DNA of 16,257 nt from an uncultured Eubacteriales bacterium (GTDB lineage: Bacteria; Bacillota; Clostridia; Oscillospirales; CAG-272). This document shows positions 6,318-13,608 of the stretch, in pieces. Where the stretch lies: NCBI GenBank assembly GCA_934447715.1, contig CAKSER010000037.1, forward strand, positions 1 to 16,257, written 5' to 3'. The position numbers and the translations under genes are program-made. Each line of letters begins with the position of its first letter. Position 1 is the first letter of the stretch. A model generated the notes under the pieces. The model saw only the letters and a list, made by a program, of their open reading frames with translations. It was not told the origin of the DNA and did no database searches.

Positions 6318-6978
6318 GCTTAAGCCATCAATTACCCAGCTCGATAAGGAAAACCGCAAAATCATAAAAAGAATAATGCACTATATGGATTCGCACAACG
6401 TAAGCGAATCGGCAGGGCTGCAGATCACCGAGGATCTTATCGGAATGGCGCTTGAATGTCAGAAGCGAGGCGAGCTTTTCTCCTCGGTAATCGGAGAGGA
6501 TCACGAGGCATTCTGCAAGGAGCTTACCGAAAATGCTCCGCGCCGGTCGTTTATAGAGAGGACATTTCAGCCGTTAAGGCTTGTGATAATCAGCATCGGG
6601 CTTCTTGTCCCGTCGATATATGCAATCGCGGCTGTTTTCCCGGTTTCTCCGGCTAACTGCGAGAATATTCATGTTCTTGCATCGCCGTTTTTCTTCTTGA
6701 AGTACTTTCTTGTCACGATCGCGTTTCTTATCATGTGGTTCTGCAACGAGCGCGGCGTGTACAAGTCCAAAAGGCTGATTGCCTTTCTTTTTGCCGGAAT
6801 AATGTCCTCGACCTACATGATCTGCGACCTTTTTGAAAATCTGTTTTCCAATGTGCCGGATATGAGCATCAACCTTCTTGTCTGGAGCGGAGCGTTTTTG
6901 ATTCTGACCGTTCTGTGCGAGGCGATTCTGAAGGCATCCGAGTACAATCAGAAAGGAAAAGGCAAACAGAATAATTAA
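6307..6978 (+). CDS. HAAS/DUF1048-like membrane protein
   Basis: A 223-residue protein. Residues 12-76 (LDKENRKIIKRIMHYMDSHNVSE...LIGMALECQKRGELFSSVIGEDHEAFCKEL) have the pattern of the HAAS/DUF1048 helical domain, a partner domain commonly encoded beside PadR regulators. Four hydrophobic segments follow at about 90-112, 126-146, 156-175 and 187-208, with a basic tail. The ATG at 6307 is preferred to the GTG at 6298 because GAGGG is only 2 nt from the GTG but about 11 nt from the ATG. The gene overlaps padR by 11 nt, so the two are probably translated from one mRNA. It may transmit a membrane signal to, or be the target of, PadR; this is inferred from pairing only. Confidence 0.8.
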   Translation: MKRKLKPSITQLDKENRKIIKRIMHYMDSHNVSESAGLQITEDLIGMALECQKRGELFSSVIGEDHEAFCKELTENAPRRSFIERTFQPLRLVIISIGLLVPSIYAIAAVFPVSPANCENIHVLASPFFFLKYFLVTIAFLIMWFCNERGVYKSKRLIAFLFAGIMSSTYMICDLFENLFSNVPDMSINLLVWSGAFLILTVLCEAILKASEYNQKGKGKQNN

Positions 6979-7045
6979 GACAGACTTAAATATACTTAAC
7001 TCAAAGCAATAAAAATACTGCAGTAAAAGCGGAAAGGAACAATAA

Positions 7046-8221
7046 ATGAAGGATCTTTTTGAAAAATGCTACGAGCGCTCGATTGTGGATGAGATGAACG
7101 AGCGCGGCATTTACCCATACTTTCATGCGCTCCAGTCAAGACAGGCACCCGAGGTAATAATGGAGGGCAAGCGCCGGATAATGCTCGGCTCGAATAACTA
7201 TCTCGGACTTACGGCACAGCCGGAGGTTGTTGAGGCAGGAATCAAGGCTCTTGAGCAGTACGGAACCGGATGCTCCGGTTCAAGATGTCTCAACGGAACG
7301 CTGGAGGCGCATCTTGAGCTTGAGGACGCCCTTGCGAAATTTCTTCACAAGGAGGCAGTCACGACATTCTCGACCGGATTTCAGTCCAACCTCGGAATCA
7401 TAAGCGGAATCGCCGGCCACGGGGATTATATCCTTAACGACAAGGAAAACCACGCAAGCATTCATGATGCCTGCCGTTTAAGCTTTGCAAAAACATTTTC
7501 ATATAAGCATAACGATATGGCGGATCTTGAAAGAATCTGCTCGAATCTTGCGGAAAAGGACGGCGGAGTTTTAATCGTCACCGACGGAGTTTTCAGCATG
7601 TCGGGCGAGATTGCAAACATTCCGGAGATCGTCCGTATCGCAAGAAAATACGGAGCGAGAGTAATGGTTGACGATGCTCACGGCCTCGGCGTGCTCGGAG
7701 AGGGCGGAAGAGGTACGGCAAGCCACTTCGGGCTTGAGGACGAGGTTGATATTTACATGGGAACCTTCAGCAAGTCTCTTGCCAGCCTCGGCGGATATGC
7801 TGCGGCAAAGAAGGAGGTGATTGCATATCTTACAAGATCGTCAAGACCGTTTATCTTCTCTGCGTCGGTTCCGCCGGCAAACTGTGCGGTTGCGCTTGCT
7901 GCGCTGAAATATCTTGAGGCGCATCCGGAAATTGTCACAAAGGTAAACGACATTGCGGCATTTGCAAGAAAAAGACTTCGCGAAAACGGAATCGACCTTA
8001 TCGATTCGACAGTGCCGATCATTCCGATATATACATATGATGCAATGAGAACCCTGATAAAGGCAAAGGCAATATACGACGAGGGCGTGTACCTTAACCC
8101 GGTGCTTCCTCCGGCAACAAATCCGGGCGAGTGCCTGCTCAGAACAAGCTATATGGCAACCCTTACCGAGCCGCTTGTCGAGGAAGCGGTCGAAATTATC
8201 GCAAGGAATATTAAAGAGTAA
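7046..8221 (+). CDS. PLP-dependent alpha-oxoamine synthase, serine palmitoyltransferase-like
   Basis: A 391-residue fold-type I PLP enzyme of the alpha-oxoamine synthase family (serine palmitoyltransferase, KBL, BioF, HemA), which condense an amino acid with an acyl-thioester and release CO2. Visible signatures: GSNNYLGLT (48-56), GTGCSGSRCLNGT (73-85), NHASI with the PLP-stacking His136, VDDAHGLGVLG with Asp209 and His212, and GTFSKSLASLGGY with the Schiff-base Lys243. The N terminus (GIYPYF..L.S....EVIM.GKR..MLGSN) and GTFSKSLAS rather than LGKA(F/L)G are most like Bacteroides-type serine palmitoyltransferase and unlike typical KBL, BioF or HemA. Length is right for a cytosolic homodimer. 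AAAGGA precedes the ATG. It lies 67 bp after the HAAS gene. The substrate cannot be proved from sequence; KBL activity remains possible. Confidence 0.85.
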   Translation: MKDLFEKCYERSIVDEMNERGIYPYFHALQSRQAPEVIMEGKRRIMLGSNNYLGLTAQPEVVEAGIKALEQYGTGCSGSRCLNGTLEAHLELEDALAKFLHKEAVTTFSTGFQSNLGIISGIAGHGDYILNDKENHASIHDACRLSFAKTFSYKHNDMADLERICSNLAEKDGGVLIVTDGVFSMSGEIANIPEIVRIARKYGARVMVDDAHGLGVLGEGGRGTASHFGLEDEVDIYMGTFSKSLASLGGYAAAKKEVIAYLTRSSRPFIFSASVPPANCAVALAALKYLEAHPEIVTKVNDIAAFARKRLRENGIDLIDSTVPIIPIYTYDAMRTLIKAKAIYDEGVYLNPVLPPATNPGECLLRTSYMATLTEPLVEEAVEIIARNIKE

Positions 8222-9009
8222 TGAAAACAGCTGTTGTAACCGGAGGCAGCTCCGGAATCGGAAAAGAGACTGCAATTGCCCTTAAAAACAGGGGATATTT
8301 AGTTTATGAATTCAGCCGCAGGGAGAGCCTTAATGAGGGCATCCTGCATGTCGGCTGCGACGTGACAAGCGAAAGCAGTGTAAAGGCTGCCGTCGATCGG
8401 GTTATAAACGAGCAGGGAAGGATTGATGTCCTTGTAAACAACGCCGGAATGGGCATTTCCGGTGCGGTGGAGTTTACCGAGCTTGAGGACGCAAAGCGGC
8501 TTTTCGATGTAAACTTCTTCGGAACGGTCAATGTAACAAAGGCTGTTCTTCCGCATATGCGTAAGGCAGGCGGCGGACGTATTATAAATATCAGCTCGGT
8601 TGCCGCAATGACACCGATCCCGTTTCAGACCTTCTATTCCGCATCAAAGTCCGCGATCAGCACCTATTCGCAGGCTCTTGCAAACGAGGTGCGCCCGTTC
8701 GGCATTTCCGTCTGCGCGATCATGCCGGGAGATATCAAAACCGGCTTTACCGGCGCAAGAAAGAAGAGTGAACTCGGCGACAGTGAATACTCGCAGCGCA
8801 TATCGCGCTCTGTTGCAAGGATGGAGCACGACGAGCAAACCGGAATGTCGCCGGAGGTTGCCGGAAGATATATTGCAAAAATAGCCCAAAAGAGGAGCGT
8901 CAAGCCGCTGTATTCGATAGGCTTTGCATATAAGGCGGCATGCGTTGTTGCAACACTGCTCCCGAGCCGGCTGCGCAACTTCATTCTCCGCGTTATGTAT
9001 GCAGGCTGA
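8221..9009 (+). CDS. Short-chain dehydrogenase/reductase, candidate 3-ketosphinganine-type reductase
   Basis: A 262-residue classical SDR. The Rossmann motif TGGSSGIG is at 7-14, NNAG at 73-76, Asn98, and the catalytic Ser126-Tyr139-Lys143 triad lies in ISSVAAMTPIPFQTFYSASK. Arg33-Arg34 after the second strand favour NADP(H). The C-terminal 35 residues (SIGFAYKAACVVATLLPSRLRNFILRVMY) are hydrophobic and basic, fitting a membrane-associated reductase. The ATG shares its A with the TAA stop of the synthase (TAATG), so translation is coupled. Coupling to an alpha-oxoamine synthase makes reduction of its 3-keto product the natural hypothesis. SDR specificity cannot be read from sequence, so this role is inference. 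A terminator follows at 9049. Confidence 0.85.
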   Translation: MKTAVVTGGSSGIGKETAIALKNRGYLVYEFSRRESLNEGILHVGCDVTSESSVKAAVDRVINEQGRIDVLVNNAGMGISGAVEFTELEDAKRLFDVNFFGTVNVTKAVLPHMRKAGGGRIINISSVAAMTPIPFQTFYSASKSAISTYSQALANEVRPFGISVCAIMPGDIKTGFTGARKKSELGDSEYSQRISRSVARMEHDEQTGMSPEVAGRYIAKIAQKRSVKPLYSIGFAYKAACVVATLLPSRLRNFILRVMYAG

Positions 9010-9048
9010 TGTTTTCTGAAAATGATCTTTTCATCTCTTAAATAAAAG

Positions 9049-9090
9049 CAAAAGGACCGTGAAACGACTTGATCGCTTCAGGTCCTTTTG
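9049..9090. terminator. Bidirectional terminator between SDR and S-component genes
   Basis: 10-bp stem 9049-9058 with 9081-9090 (CAAAAGGACC/GGTCCTTTTG) and a 22-nt loop. TTTT follows on the plus strand and CTTTTATTT on the minus strand, so it can serve both convergent genes. Confidence 0.85.
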
Positions 9091-9095
9091 TTTTA

Positions 9096-9674
9096 TCAAC
9101 TTGCCTCGAGCCTTTTTGAAGCCTCGAGAACCTTTATCATCGGAATTATTAAAAATCCGCATATGAAATTGCTTACGCCGTGAATAAAATCGAACGGAAG
9201 ACCGCTTACTATCCACGCAAGAGTGGTTTTAAGATCATAGCCGAACATGACGGCCTGTGCCGGTGCATACAGCGTTCCGAAAAGGAAGCCGTGCAGGGCG
9301 CTTATGCCGGAATAGACAAATATCCTTGCCTTTTCCGGAATTCTTTTCGGGAGAAGCATGGTCATCCCCCAAAGCAAAGCCCAGATGTAAAGATACGGTA
9401 TCCACCATGCACTGAATCCGGAAAACAGCCCGTCAAGAAATACATAAATATAAATCGGATAAAGTGCCTTTGCTCTGTATACAACAGTCGATGCTACAAT
9501 AAACATGCCGAGAAGATGAATATTCGGCAGGAATTCCATAAGCATCTTTGAGGTATACATGAGCGCTCCGAGCATTGCAAAAACCGCAATCTCGACAGCC
9601 GGCAGGAGCTTTTTCTTACTTTTCAACCTTGAAGGTGTAGGTGGAGCCGTTTTCAACGTCTGTCGAATCGACAC
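9096..9674 (-). CDS. ECF-type transporter S component (membrane substrate-binding subunit)
   Basis: An up to 192-residue, very hydrophobic protein with about six membrane segments. Features of ECF S components are the first helix AVEIAVFAMLGALMYTSK (26-43), the following LPNIHLLGMFIV, and the closing GLPFDFIHGVSNFICGFLIIPMIKVLEA. It would bind a vitamin-like substrate and work with a shared EcfA/A'/T module encoded elsewhere; none is in this window. The start is uncertain. GTG 9674 gives a 59-nt overlap with the DUF4430 gene and has a poor ribosome binding site; TTG 9626, with an 11-nt overlap, would remove 16 residues and fits re-initiation after the upstream stop. The substrate is unknown. 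The overlap with a DUF4430 (transcobalamin C-domain-like) lipoprotein hints at a corrinoid or similar ligand. Confidence 0.7.
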   Translation of the reverse strand: MSIRQTLKTAPPTPSRLKSKKKLLPAVEIAVFAMLGALMYTSKMLMEFLPNIHLLGMFIVASTVVYRAKALYPIYIYVFLDGLFSGFSAWWIPYLYIWALLWGMTMLLPKRIPEKARIFVYSGISALHGFLFGTLYAPAQAVMFGYDLKTTLAWIVSGLPFDFIHGVSNFICGFLIIPMIKVLEASKRLEAS

Positions 9675-10170
9675 CGGTCATAGCATACTCACCGTTGATG
9701 TAGAATGCCCAGTAGGTGCCGTCTGTGTCGTAGTCGGCGGTGATTCCGTTTACTGTCTTGACATAAAGACCGTATGTGCTTTCCTCGCCATCGATCAACT
9801 TCAGAGCAGAAAGAGCCTCGCCTACGGTTTTTGCGTCTGTGTTGATAACAAACGCAGTCTCGTTTCCGTCAGCGTCTACAACGTTAAAGCTGAACTGCTT
9901 TTCACCTTCGCCGAGAACTGTAGCCTCAGCACCGTTTGTGTCGGTAGGCTCGGATGCGATATCGGATGCTTCGTCAGTTTCGGGCGCCTCGGATGTTTCC
10001 GGCTTTACGGTTGTGTCGGGTGTGCCGGATGTCTCGGATGCGCTTGTTGCAGGGGCCTCGTTCTTGTTGTCCTTGCAGCCTGCTCCGATAAGCGTCATTG
10101 CCGCTATAAGCAGAACGCAGAGCAGCGAGGACATAACAGAGTTCAGATTCTTTTTCTTTGTGCTTTTCAT
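9616..10170 (-). CDS. DUF4430 (transcobalamin-like C-domain) lipoprotein
   Basis: A 184-residue protein starting at ATG 10170 with AAAGGA 8 nt upstream. It has a basic N terminus (MKSTKKK), a hydrophobic core and IGAGC with Cys32, a slightly atypical lipobox. A long Glu/Thr/Ser/Pro-rich linker follows (about 35-88). The DUF4430 domain is at about 91-184, with FSFNVVDADGNETAF, the TVGEALSAL segment, YGLYVKTVNGI and the hallmark GTYWAFYINGEYA (151-163). DUF4430 resembles the C-terminal domain of intrinsic factor/transcobalamin. The protein is probably tethered outside and presents a ligand to the S component encoded downstream, with which it overlaps. Reading may continue upstream in frame to 10257, but that part lies between promoter and start and has no ribosome binding site. 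Confidence 0.85.
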   Translation of the reverse strand: MKSTKKKNLNSVMSSLLCVLLIAAMTLIGAGCKDNKNEAPATSASETSGTPDTTVKPETSEAPETDEASDIASEPTDTNGAEATVLGEGEKQFSFNVVDADGNETAFVINTDAKTVGEALSALKLIDGEESTYGLYVKTVNGITADYDTDGTYWAFYINGEYAMTGVDSTDVENGSTYTFKVEK

Positions 10171-10257
10171 GATATTTTTCCTTTCTTTTCTTTTTTTAAT
10201 AATTTTAAAATAAAAAGCTCTCTTGGTTGCGCAAATAAAAAATTTGCAGCATCTCAC

Positions 10258-10286
10258 AGTATACTACATAATTTCAAAAAAATCAA
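10258..10286 (-). promoter_or_regulatory. Promoter of the DUF4430-S component operon
   Basis: On the minus strand TTGATT (10281-10286), a 17-nt spacer and TATACT (10258-10263). The leader of about 80 nt holds a 6-bp hairpin (gcaaat/atttgc, around 10230-10246) and is too short for a cobalamin riboswitch. Confidence 0.65.
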
Positions 10287-10298
10287 TAATTAAAAAGC

Positions 10299-10342
10299 CC
10301 ATATTAAAAGTACCGCAGAAAGAAAAATTCGTGCGGTGCTTT
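10299..10342 (-). terminator. Terminator after rlmI
   Basis: Stem 10307-10317 with 10332-10342, with one T/G mismatch position, followed on the minus strand by TTTT. It lies 27 bp after the stop of rlmI. Confidence 0.7.
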
Positions 10343-10369
10343 GTTATGTGCTTTTATTAAGAAAGCGGT

Positions 10370-11545
10370 CTATATTACCTGAAGAACGAAGAATTTAAGA
10401 TACACCGTCTCCTCTGCGGCAAGCAGGGACGGATGATCCGGGGACTGGGTCTTGATTTCTACCGTGCGGATTCTTTTTCCGCTTTCTCTTGCGGCTTCTC
10501 TTAACATTTTTTCAAAGAGAGGGAAGGTCATGTAGTGAGAGCAGGACGCGCTTACAAGATAGCCTCCGCTTTTTACCAGCTTCATACCGAGGATGTTTAT
10601 ATCCTTGTAGCCTCTGTATGCCGCCTTAACATCGTTTGCGGTTTTGCAGAATGCCGGAGGATCGAGGATTACAAGATCAAAGCTTTCCTTTGCTTTTTTG
10701 TATTCCCGAAGCAGCTCAAAGACATCGCCGCATACGGTTTTTACAGTGCCCTCAAAGCCGTTAAGACGCGCATTCGTTCTTACGTCGTCAAGCGCTCTTT
10801 CGGATATGTCAAGCGAAAGGACCTCTCTTGCGCCTGCGGCTGCCGCATTGATCGAAAATCCGCCGACGTTGCAGAAGCAGTCGAGCACTCTTGCATCCTT
10901 TGAATAACGGCGGATTGCCATTCTGTTTTCCTTCTGATCAAGAAAATAGCCTGTTTTCTGCCCGTTTTCAAGGTCGGCAATCATTTTGACCCCGTTTTCG
11001 GTGATTTCAACCCTCGGATCGAACTCGCCGTACAGCTTTCCCTTAAGGAGAGGAAGCCCTTCCTTTTCTCTTACTGCCACGTCACTTCTTTCAAAGATTC
11101 CTCTCGGCGAAAATAGCTCGACAAGCACCTCGGTGATCAGCTTTTTGTTCTGATCCATTCCGAGCGACAGAAACTGTACGCAGAGCAGGTCGTGATATTT
11201 GTCGACGATGAGCGCGGGGAGATCGTCCGCTTCGGCGAAGACCATGCGGTAGCAGTCGTCATATCCGAGCCTTACGCGGTAATCGTTTGCCGCCTTGATT
11301 TTCGACAGGAAAAGCTCCTTGTCTGCCTCCTGCTTTTCGTCGCGGATAAAAATTCTTACAAGAATTTTCGAAAGGTGATTGATATATCCCTTTCCGAGGA
11401 AATTGCCTGCATAGTCATAGACCGACGCAAGCTCGCCGTTTTTCCCCTTTCCGTCTATGTGATGCACCTCGTTTGCATATGCCCACGAGTGACCGCTTCT
11501 TATCCTTTTGTCCTCGTTTTTCTTTAAAAAAACGCTGTATGGCAT
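10370..11545 (-). CDS. rlmI: 23S rRNA (cytosine-C5) methyltransferase, RlmI family
   Basis: A 391-residue protein, close to E. coli RlmI (396). The N-terminal PUA-type RNA-binding region is visible as RIRSGHSWAYANEV (14-27) and the IFIRDE strand. A RlmI-specific middle domain carries ENGQKTGYFLDQKENR (193-208). The SAM-binding Rossmann part has motif I VLDCFCNVGGFS (220-231), SLDIS (244-248), DPPAF (295-299) and SCSHYM with the likely catalytic Cys335. RlmI methylates C1962 of E. coli 23S rRNA in the cytoplasm. The ATG at 11545 has only AAAAAGG directly abutting it, so initiation may be weak. It is the third gene after yitT and the second Sel1-like gene on the minus strand and may be co-transcribed with them. 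Confidence 0.9.
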   Translation of the reverse strand: MPYSVFLKKNEDKRIRSGHSWAYANEVHHIDGKGKNGELASVYDYAGNFLGKGYINHLSKILVRIFIRDEKQEADKELFLSKIKAANDYRVRLGYDDCYRMVFAEADDLPALIVDKYHDLLCVQFLSLGMDQNKKLITEVLVELFSPRGIFERSDVAVREKEGLPLLKGKLYGEFDPRVEITENGVKMIADLENGQKTGYFLDQKENRMAIRRYSKDARVLDCFCNVGGFSINAAAAGAREVLSLDISERALDDVRTNARLNGFEGTVKTVCGDVFELLREYKKAKESFDLVILDPPAFCKTANDVKAAYRGYKDINILGMKLVKSGGYLVSASCSHYMTFPLFEKMLREAARESGKRIRTVEIKTQSPDHPSLLAAEETVYLKFFVLQVI

Positions 11546-11613
11546 CCTTTTTACCCCGTCTGCTTTCTTTCGGTTCTTCTTTTTACTTTTTTGCTATGCT
11601 GAGCCTATGAGAT

Positions 11614-11817
11614 TTATGCTTTCCTGTTCTGCTCAAGCCATTTTATTGCAGGCTCAAATCCGGCATCGGCAGCCGCCTCCATCCAGATTTCGGCAGATGT
11701 TTTGTCAAGCGGCAATTCCTTGCCGGTTTCGCACCTTTTGCCCATTAAATACATTGCTCCGGGCTTGCCGTTTGTTGCGGAGCGGATTATCTTGCGCAGC
11801 TTTTTTGATTTTTTCAT
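11614..11817 (-). CDS. Small single-repeat Sel1/TPR-like protein, 67 aa
   Basis: A 67-residue basic protein with ATG at 11817 and GGAGG 5 nt upstream. It is a full-length homologue of the protein at 1940-2170, sharing KKLR(K/R)(I/L)I, GKP-x-A-x-Y-x-x-G, C-(F)ETG, a central SAEIWMEAAADAG helix pair and PA-(I/V)-W. The spacing of Gly/Ala is that of one Sel1-like repeat. It lies 68 bp before rlmI and 78 bp after yitT, all on the minus strand. No signal sequence. A single-repeat Sel1 protein is too small for a classical solenoid scaffold, so it may dimerise or act as a small adaptor; this is a guess. Confidence 0.75.
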   Translation of the reverse strand: MKKSKKLRKIIRSATNGKPGAMYLMGKRCETGKELPLDKTSAEIWMEAAADAGFEPAIKWLEQNRKA

Positions 11818-11895
11818 TTTTTCCTCCGAATATAGTAAATTACATTAAACAAGGCGATAAATAGGTGATTGTCGGTGGGCTTAAGACCGGCAAAA

Positions 11896-12771
11896 TCAAA
11901 GCTCGTCCGGCGAGTATGTGCCAAATCCCTCGCCTAAAACCTCGTGCGCATCGCATACAATTACAAACGCCCTCGGGTCGATCTCGTTTACCGCTGCCTT
12001 GATAGCGGCGATTTGTCTTACCTTTACGACGCACATGATCATCTTCTTTTCGTCGTCGTAAAGCCCTCCGTGGCTGTCAACAACAGTAAGACCGAGGTTC
12101 ATGTCAAGGAGAACCTTCCTGATCTTCTCGTTTTCGTTGCTGATTATATAAGCCATCTTTGCATGCGTTCCGCCGTAGACAACCGTGTCAACCGCAAGGC
12201 TTAAAACATACATCGATATAACGCCGTAAAGGGCGCTGCTGATCCGCTTGAATACTATCGAGTAAAGGATAATTACGCAGATGTCCACATACATGCAGAG
12301 CCTGCCGACCGAAATATGCTTGAATTTGTATTTGAGCAGCCTCGCCGTAAGCTCGGAGCCGCCGTTTGTCGCGCCGACTCTCATCTGAAGTCCGCATGCA
12401 ATTCCTGCAGTCACTCCGCCGAATACCGATGCAAGAAGAACGTCGTTTATCGGGGTAAAGGTATATATTTTGTTTATTAAATCGACAAATAACGAGCATG
12501 CCGTCATGCAGTAAAGGGACGGGATCATTGCCTTTGCTCCCTGGATTTTTGCTCCGATTATGAAGCACGGAATGTTCAAAACAAAGGTCGAAATTCCGAT
12601 CGGAATCGCAGGCATCAGATAGTTGATGATCTGTGAAATTCCGGTAAAGCCGCCGACCGAGATTCCGTTCGGCTGATAAAACCAGCAAAAGCCGACAGAA
12701 TACAGAACGCTTGCCAGCGTGATTATAAAGTAATCCTTTACATATTTTAATATATTGCTTTTCTTTTTCAT
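11896..12771 (-). CDS. YitT family membrane protein (DUF161 + DUF2179)
   Basis: A 291-residue YitT/DUF161-type protein. About five or six membrane helices occupy residues 15-190 with the conserved GFCWFYQPNGISVGGFTGISQII (about 27-49), GG.TAGIACGLQMRVGATNGGSE (118-140) and the SVGRLCMYVD segment. A soluble C-terminal DUF2179 domain (about 205-285) ends in the typical AHEVLGEGF. The family is widespread in Firmicutes and its transported substrate is unknown. The ATG at 12771 follows GGGG at 9 nt. A strong promoter lies at 12913-12941 with a leader of about 135 nt. The gene is divergent from nrdR and precedes the small Sel1-like gene and rlmI. Confidence 0.9.
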   Translation of the reverse strand: MKKKSNILKYVKDYFIITLASVLYSVGFCWFYQPNGISVGGFTGISQIINYLMPAIPIGISTFVLNIPCFIIGAKIQGAKAMIPSLYCMTACSLFVDLINKIYTFTPINDVLLASVFGGVTAGIACGLQMRVGATNGGSELTARLLKYKFKHISVGRLCMYVDICVIILYSIVFKRISSALYGVISMYVLSLAVDTVVYGGTHAKMAYIISNENEKIRKVLLDMNLGLTVVDSHGGLYDDEKKMIMCVVKVRQIAAIKAAVNEIDPRAFVIVCDAHEVLGEGFGTYSPDEL

Positions 12772-12823
12772 CTTCGTTTACCCCACAAATAAATTCAAGT
12801 CGGTTTATTTAGTATGGATATCT

Positions 12824-12851
12824 GCGCCGGTTTTGAAACGGCACGCGGCGC
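12824..12851 (-). promoter_or_regulatory. Hairpin in the yitT leader
   Basis: In the 315-bp gap 12772-13086 the yitT 5' leader (about 12772-12906) holds a GC-rich stem, 12824-12829 with 12846-12851 (GCGCCG/CGGCGC), and nothing else I can name. No T tract follows, so it is not a terminator. No known riboswitch core was recognised. Confidence 0.35.
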
Positions 12852-12912
12852 TAAACTTGGAAATGCGGAAGACAGTATTTGGATTTTAGGTGAATTGTAA
12901 GCCGCATTTATT

Positions 12913-12941
12913 ATTCTAACATTATATTTGCGTTTTGTCAA
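12913..12941 (-). promoter_or_regulatory. Sigma-A-type promoter of yitT-Sel1-rlmI
   Basis: On the minus strand a perfect TTGACA (12936-12941), a 17-nt spacer and TAGAAT (12913-12918). Confidence 0.85.
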
Positions 12942-12997
12942 AAGTTTTTGTAAATAGTTCAGACCGGAAAAAAATAAAGTAAAATTCGGCATTTCGG

Positions 12998-13026
12998 TTT
13001 ACAAACGGAAATCGGTATGGTAAAAT
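12998..13026 (+). promoter_or_regulatory. Promoter of nrdR
   Basis: TTTACA (12998-13003), a 17-nt spacer and TAAAAT (13021-13026). Expected start of transcription is about 55 nt before the nrdR ATG. Confidence 0.75.
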
Positions 13027-13086
13027 ATTTAAGGCAAGCAAGATAAAACCGGATTGTTATCCGTATAGAGAAAGGATAAAAAAAGA

Positions 13087-13551
13087 ATGAAATGCCCCAA
13101 TTGCGGATATACAGACAGCAAGGTCATCGATTCAAGACCGACAGACAGTTCCGGTATCAGGCGCAGAAGAGAATGCACAAGCTGCTCGTACCGCTTTACA
13201 ACATACGAAACCTATGATGTGGCCAATACCAATCCTTTGATTGTTATAAAAAAGGATAACTCACTTGAGATTTTCGATAAAAACAAGATCATAACCGGAC
13301 TTATACGCGCTTGCTATAAAAGACCGGTTACAACCACGCAGATCGGCGCTATTGCCGATAAAATCGAGGCGGAGCTTAAAAGCAATCTGAAAACCGAATT
13401 CAGGACGACCGATATCGGAATGATGGTAATGGATTCTCTTAAAAATCTCGACGACGTGTCCTATATACGCTTTGCTTCGGTATATTGGGATTTCAAGGAT
13501 GTCGAAACCTTCATGAAGGCTTTAAACGACCTCAAGAAGAATAAGGAATAA
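13087..13551 (+). CDS. nrdR: Transcriptional repressor NrdR
   Basis: A 154-residue NrdR. The zinc ribbon is formed by CPNC (3-6) and CTSC (30-33) with the invariant DSRPTDSSGIRRRRECTSCSYRFTTYE path between and after them. An ATP-cone domain spans about 50-140 (VIKKDNSLEIFDKNKIITGLIRACYKRPV). NrdR senses dATP/ATP and represses ribonucleotide reductase genes from tandem NrdR boxes. Length is standard. AAAGGA lies 10 nt before the ATG. In many Firmicutes nrdR is near replication or rRNA-modification genes; here the next gene is an unrelated oxidoreductase 57 bp downstream, which may be co-transcribed since no terminator lies between. Confidence 0.97.
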   Translation: MKCPNCGYTDSKVIDSRPTDSSGIRRRRECTSCSYRFTTYETYDVANTNPLIVIKKDNSLEIFDKNKIITGLIRACYKRPVTTTQIGAIADKIEAELKSNLKTEFRTTDIGMMVMDSLKNLDDVSYIRFASVYWDFKDVETFMKALNDLKKNKE

Positions 13552-13608
13552 ACAAAAAGATTCAGAATGACCGATTTATAATAAAAAAACACACTGGGAG
13601 AATAAAAA

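Noticed and set aside
10171..10257. Cobalamin riboswitch before the DUF4430 gene
   Set aside because: The transcribed leader is only about 80 nt and AT-rich, with none of the conserved cobalamin riboswitch core.
9559..10293. Long plus-strand frame rich in Cys/Gly
   Set aside because: It is antisense to the DUF4430 gene, whose lipoprotein signal, domain and ribosome binding site are clear; the Cys/Gly richness comes from reading a Thr/Glu/Ser linker backwards.
12942..13086. NrdR box controlling nrdR
   Set aside because: No convincing pair of 16-bp palindromic NrdR boxes was found around the nrdR promoter.
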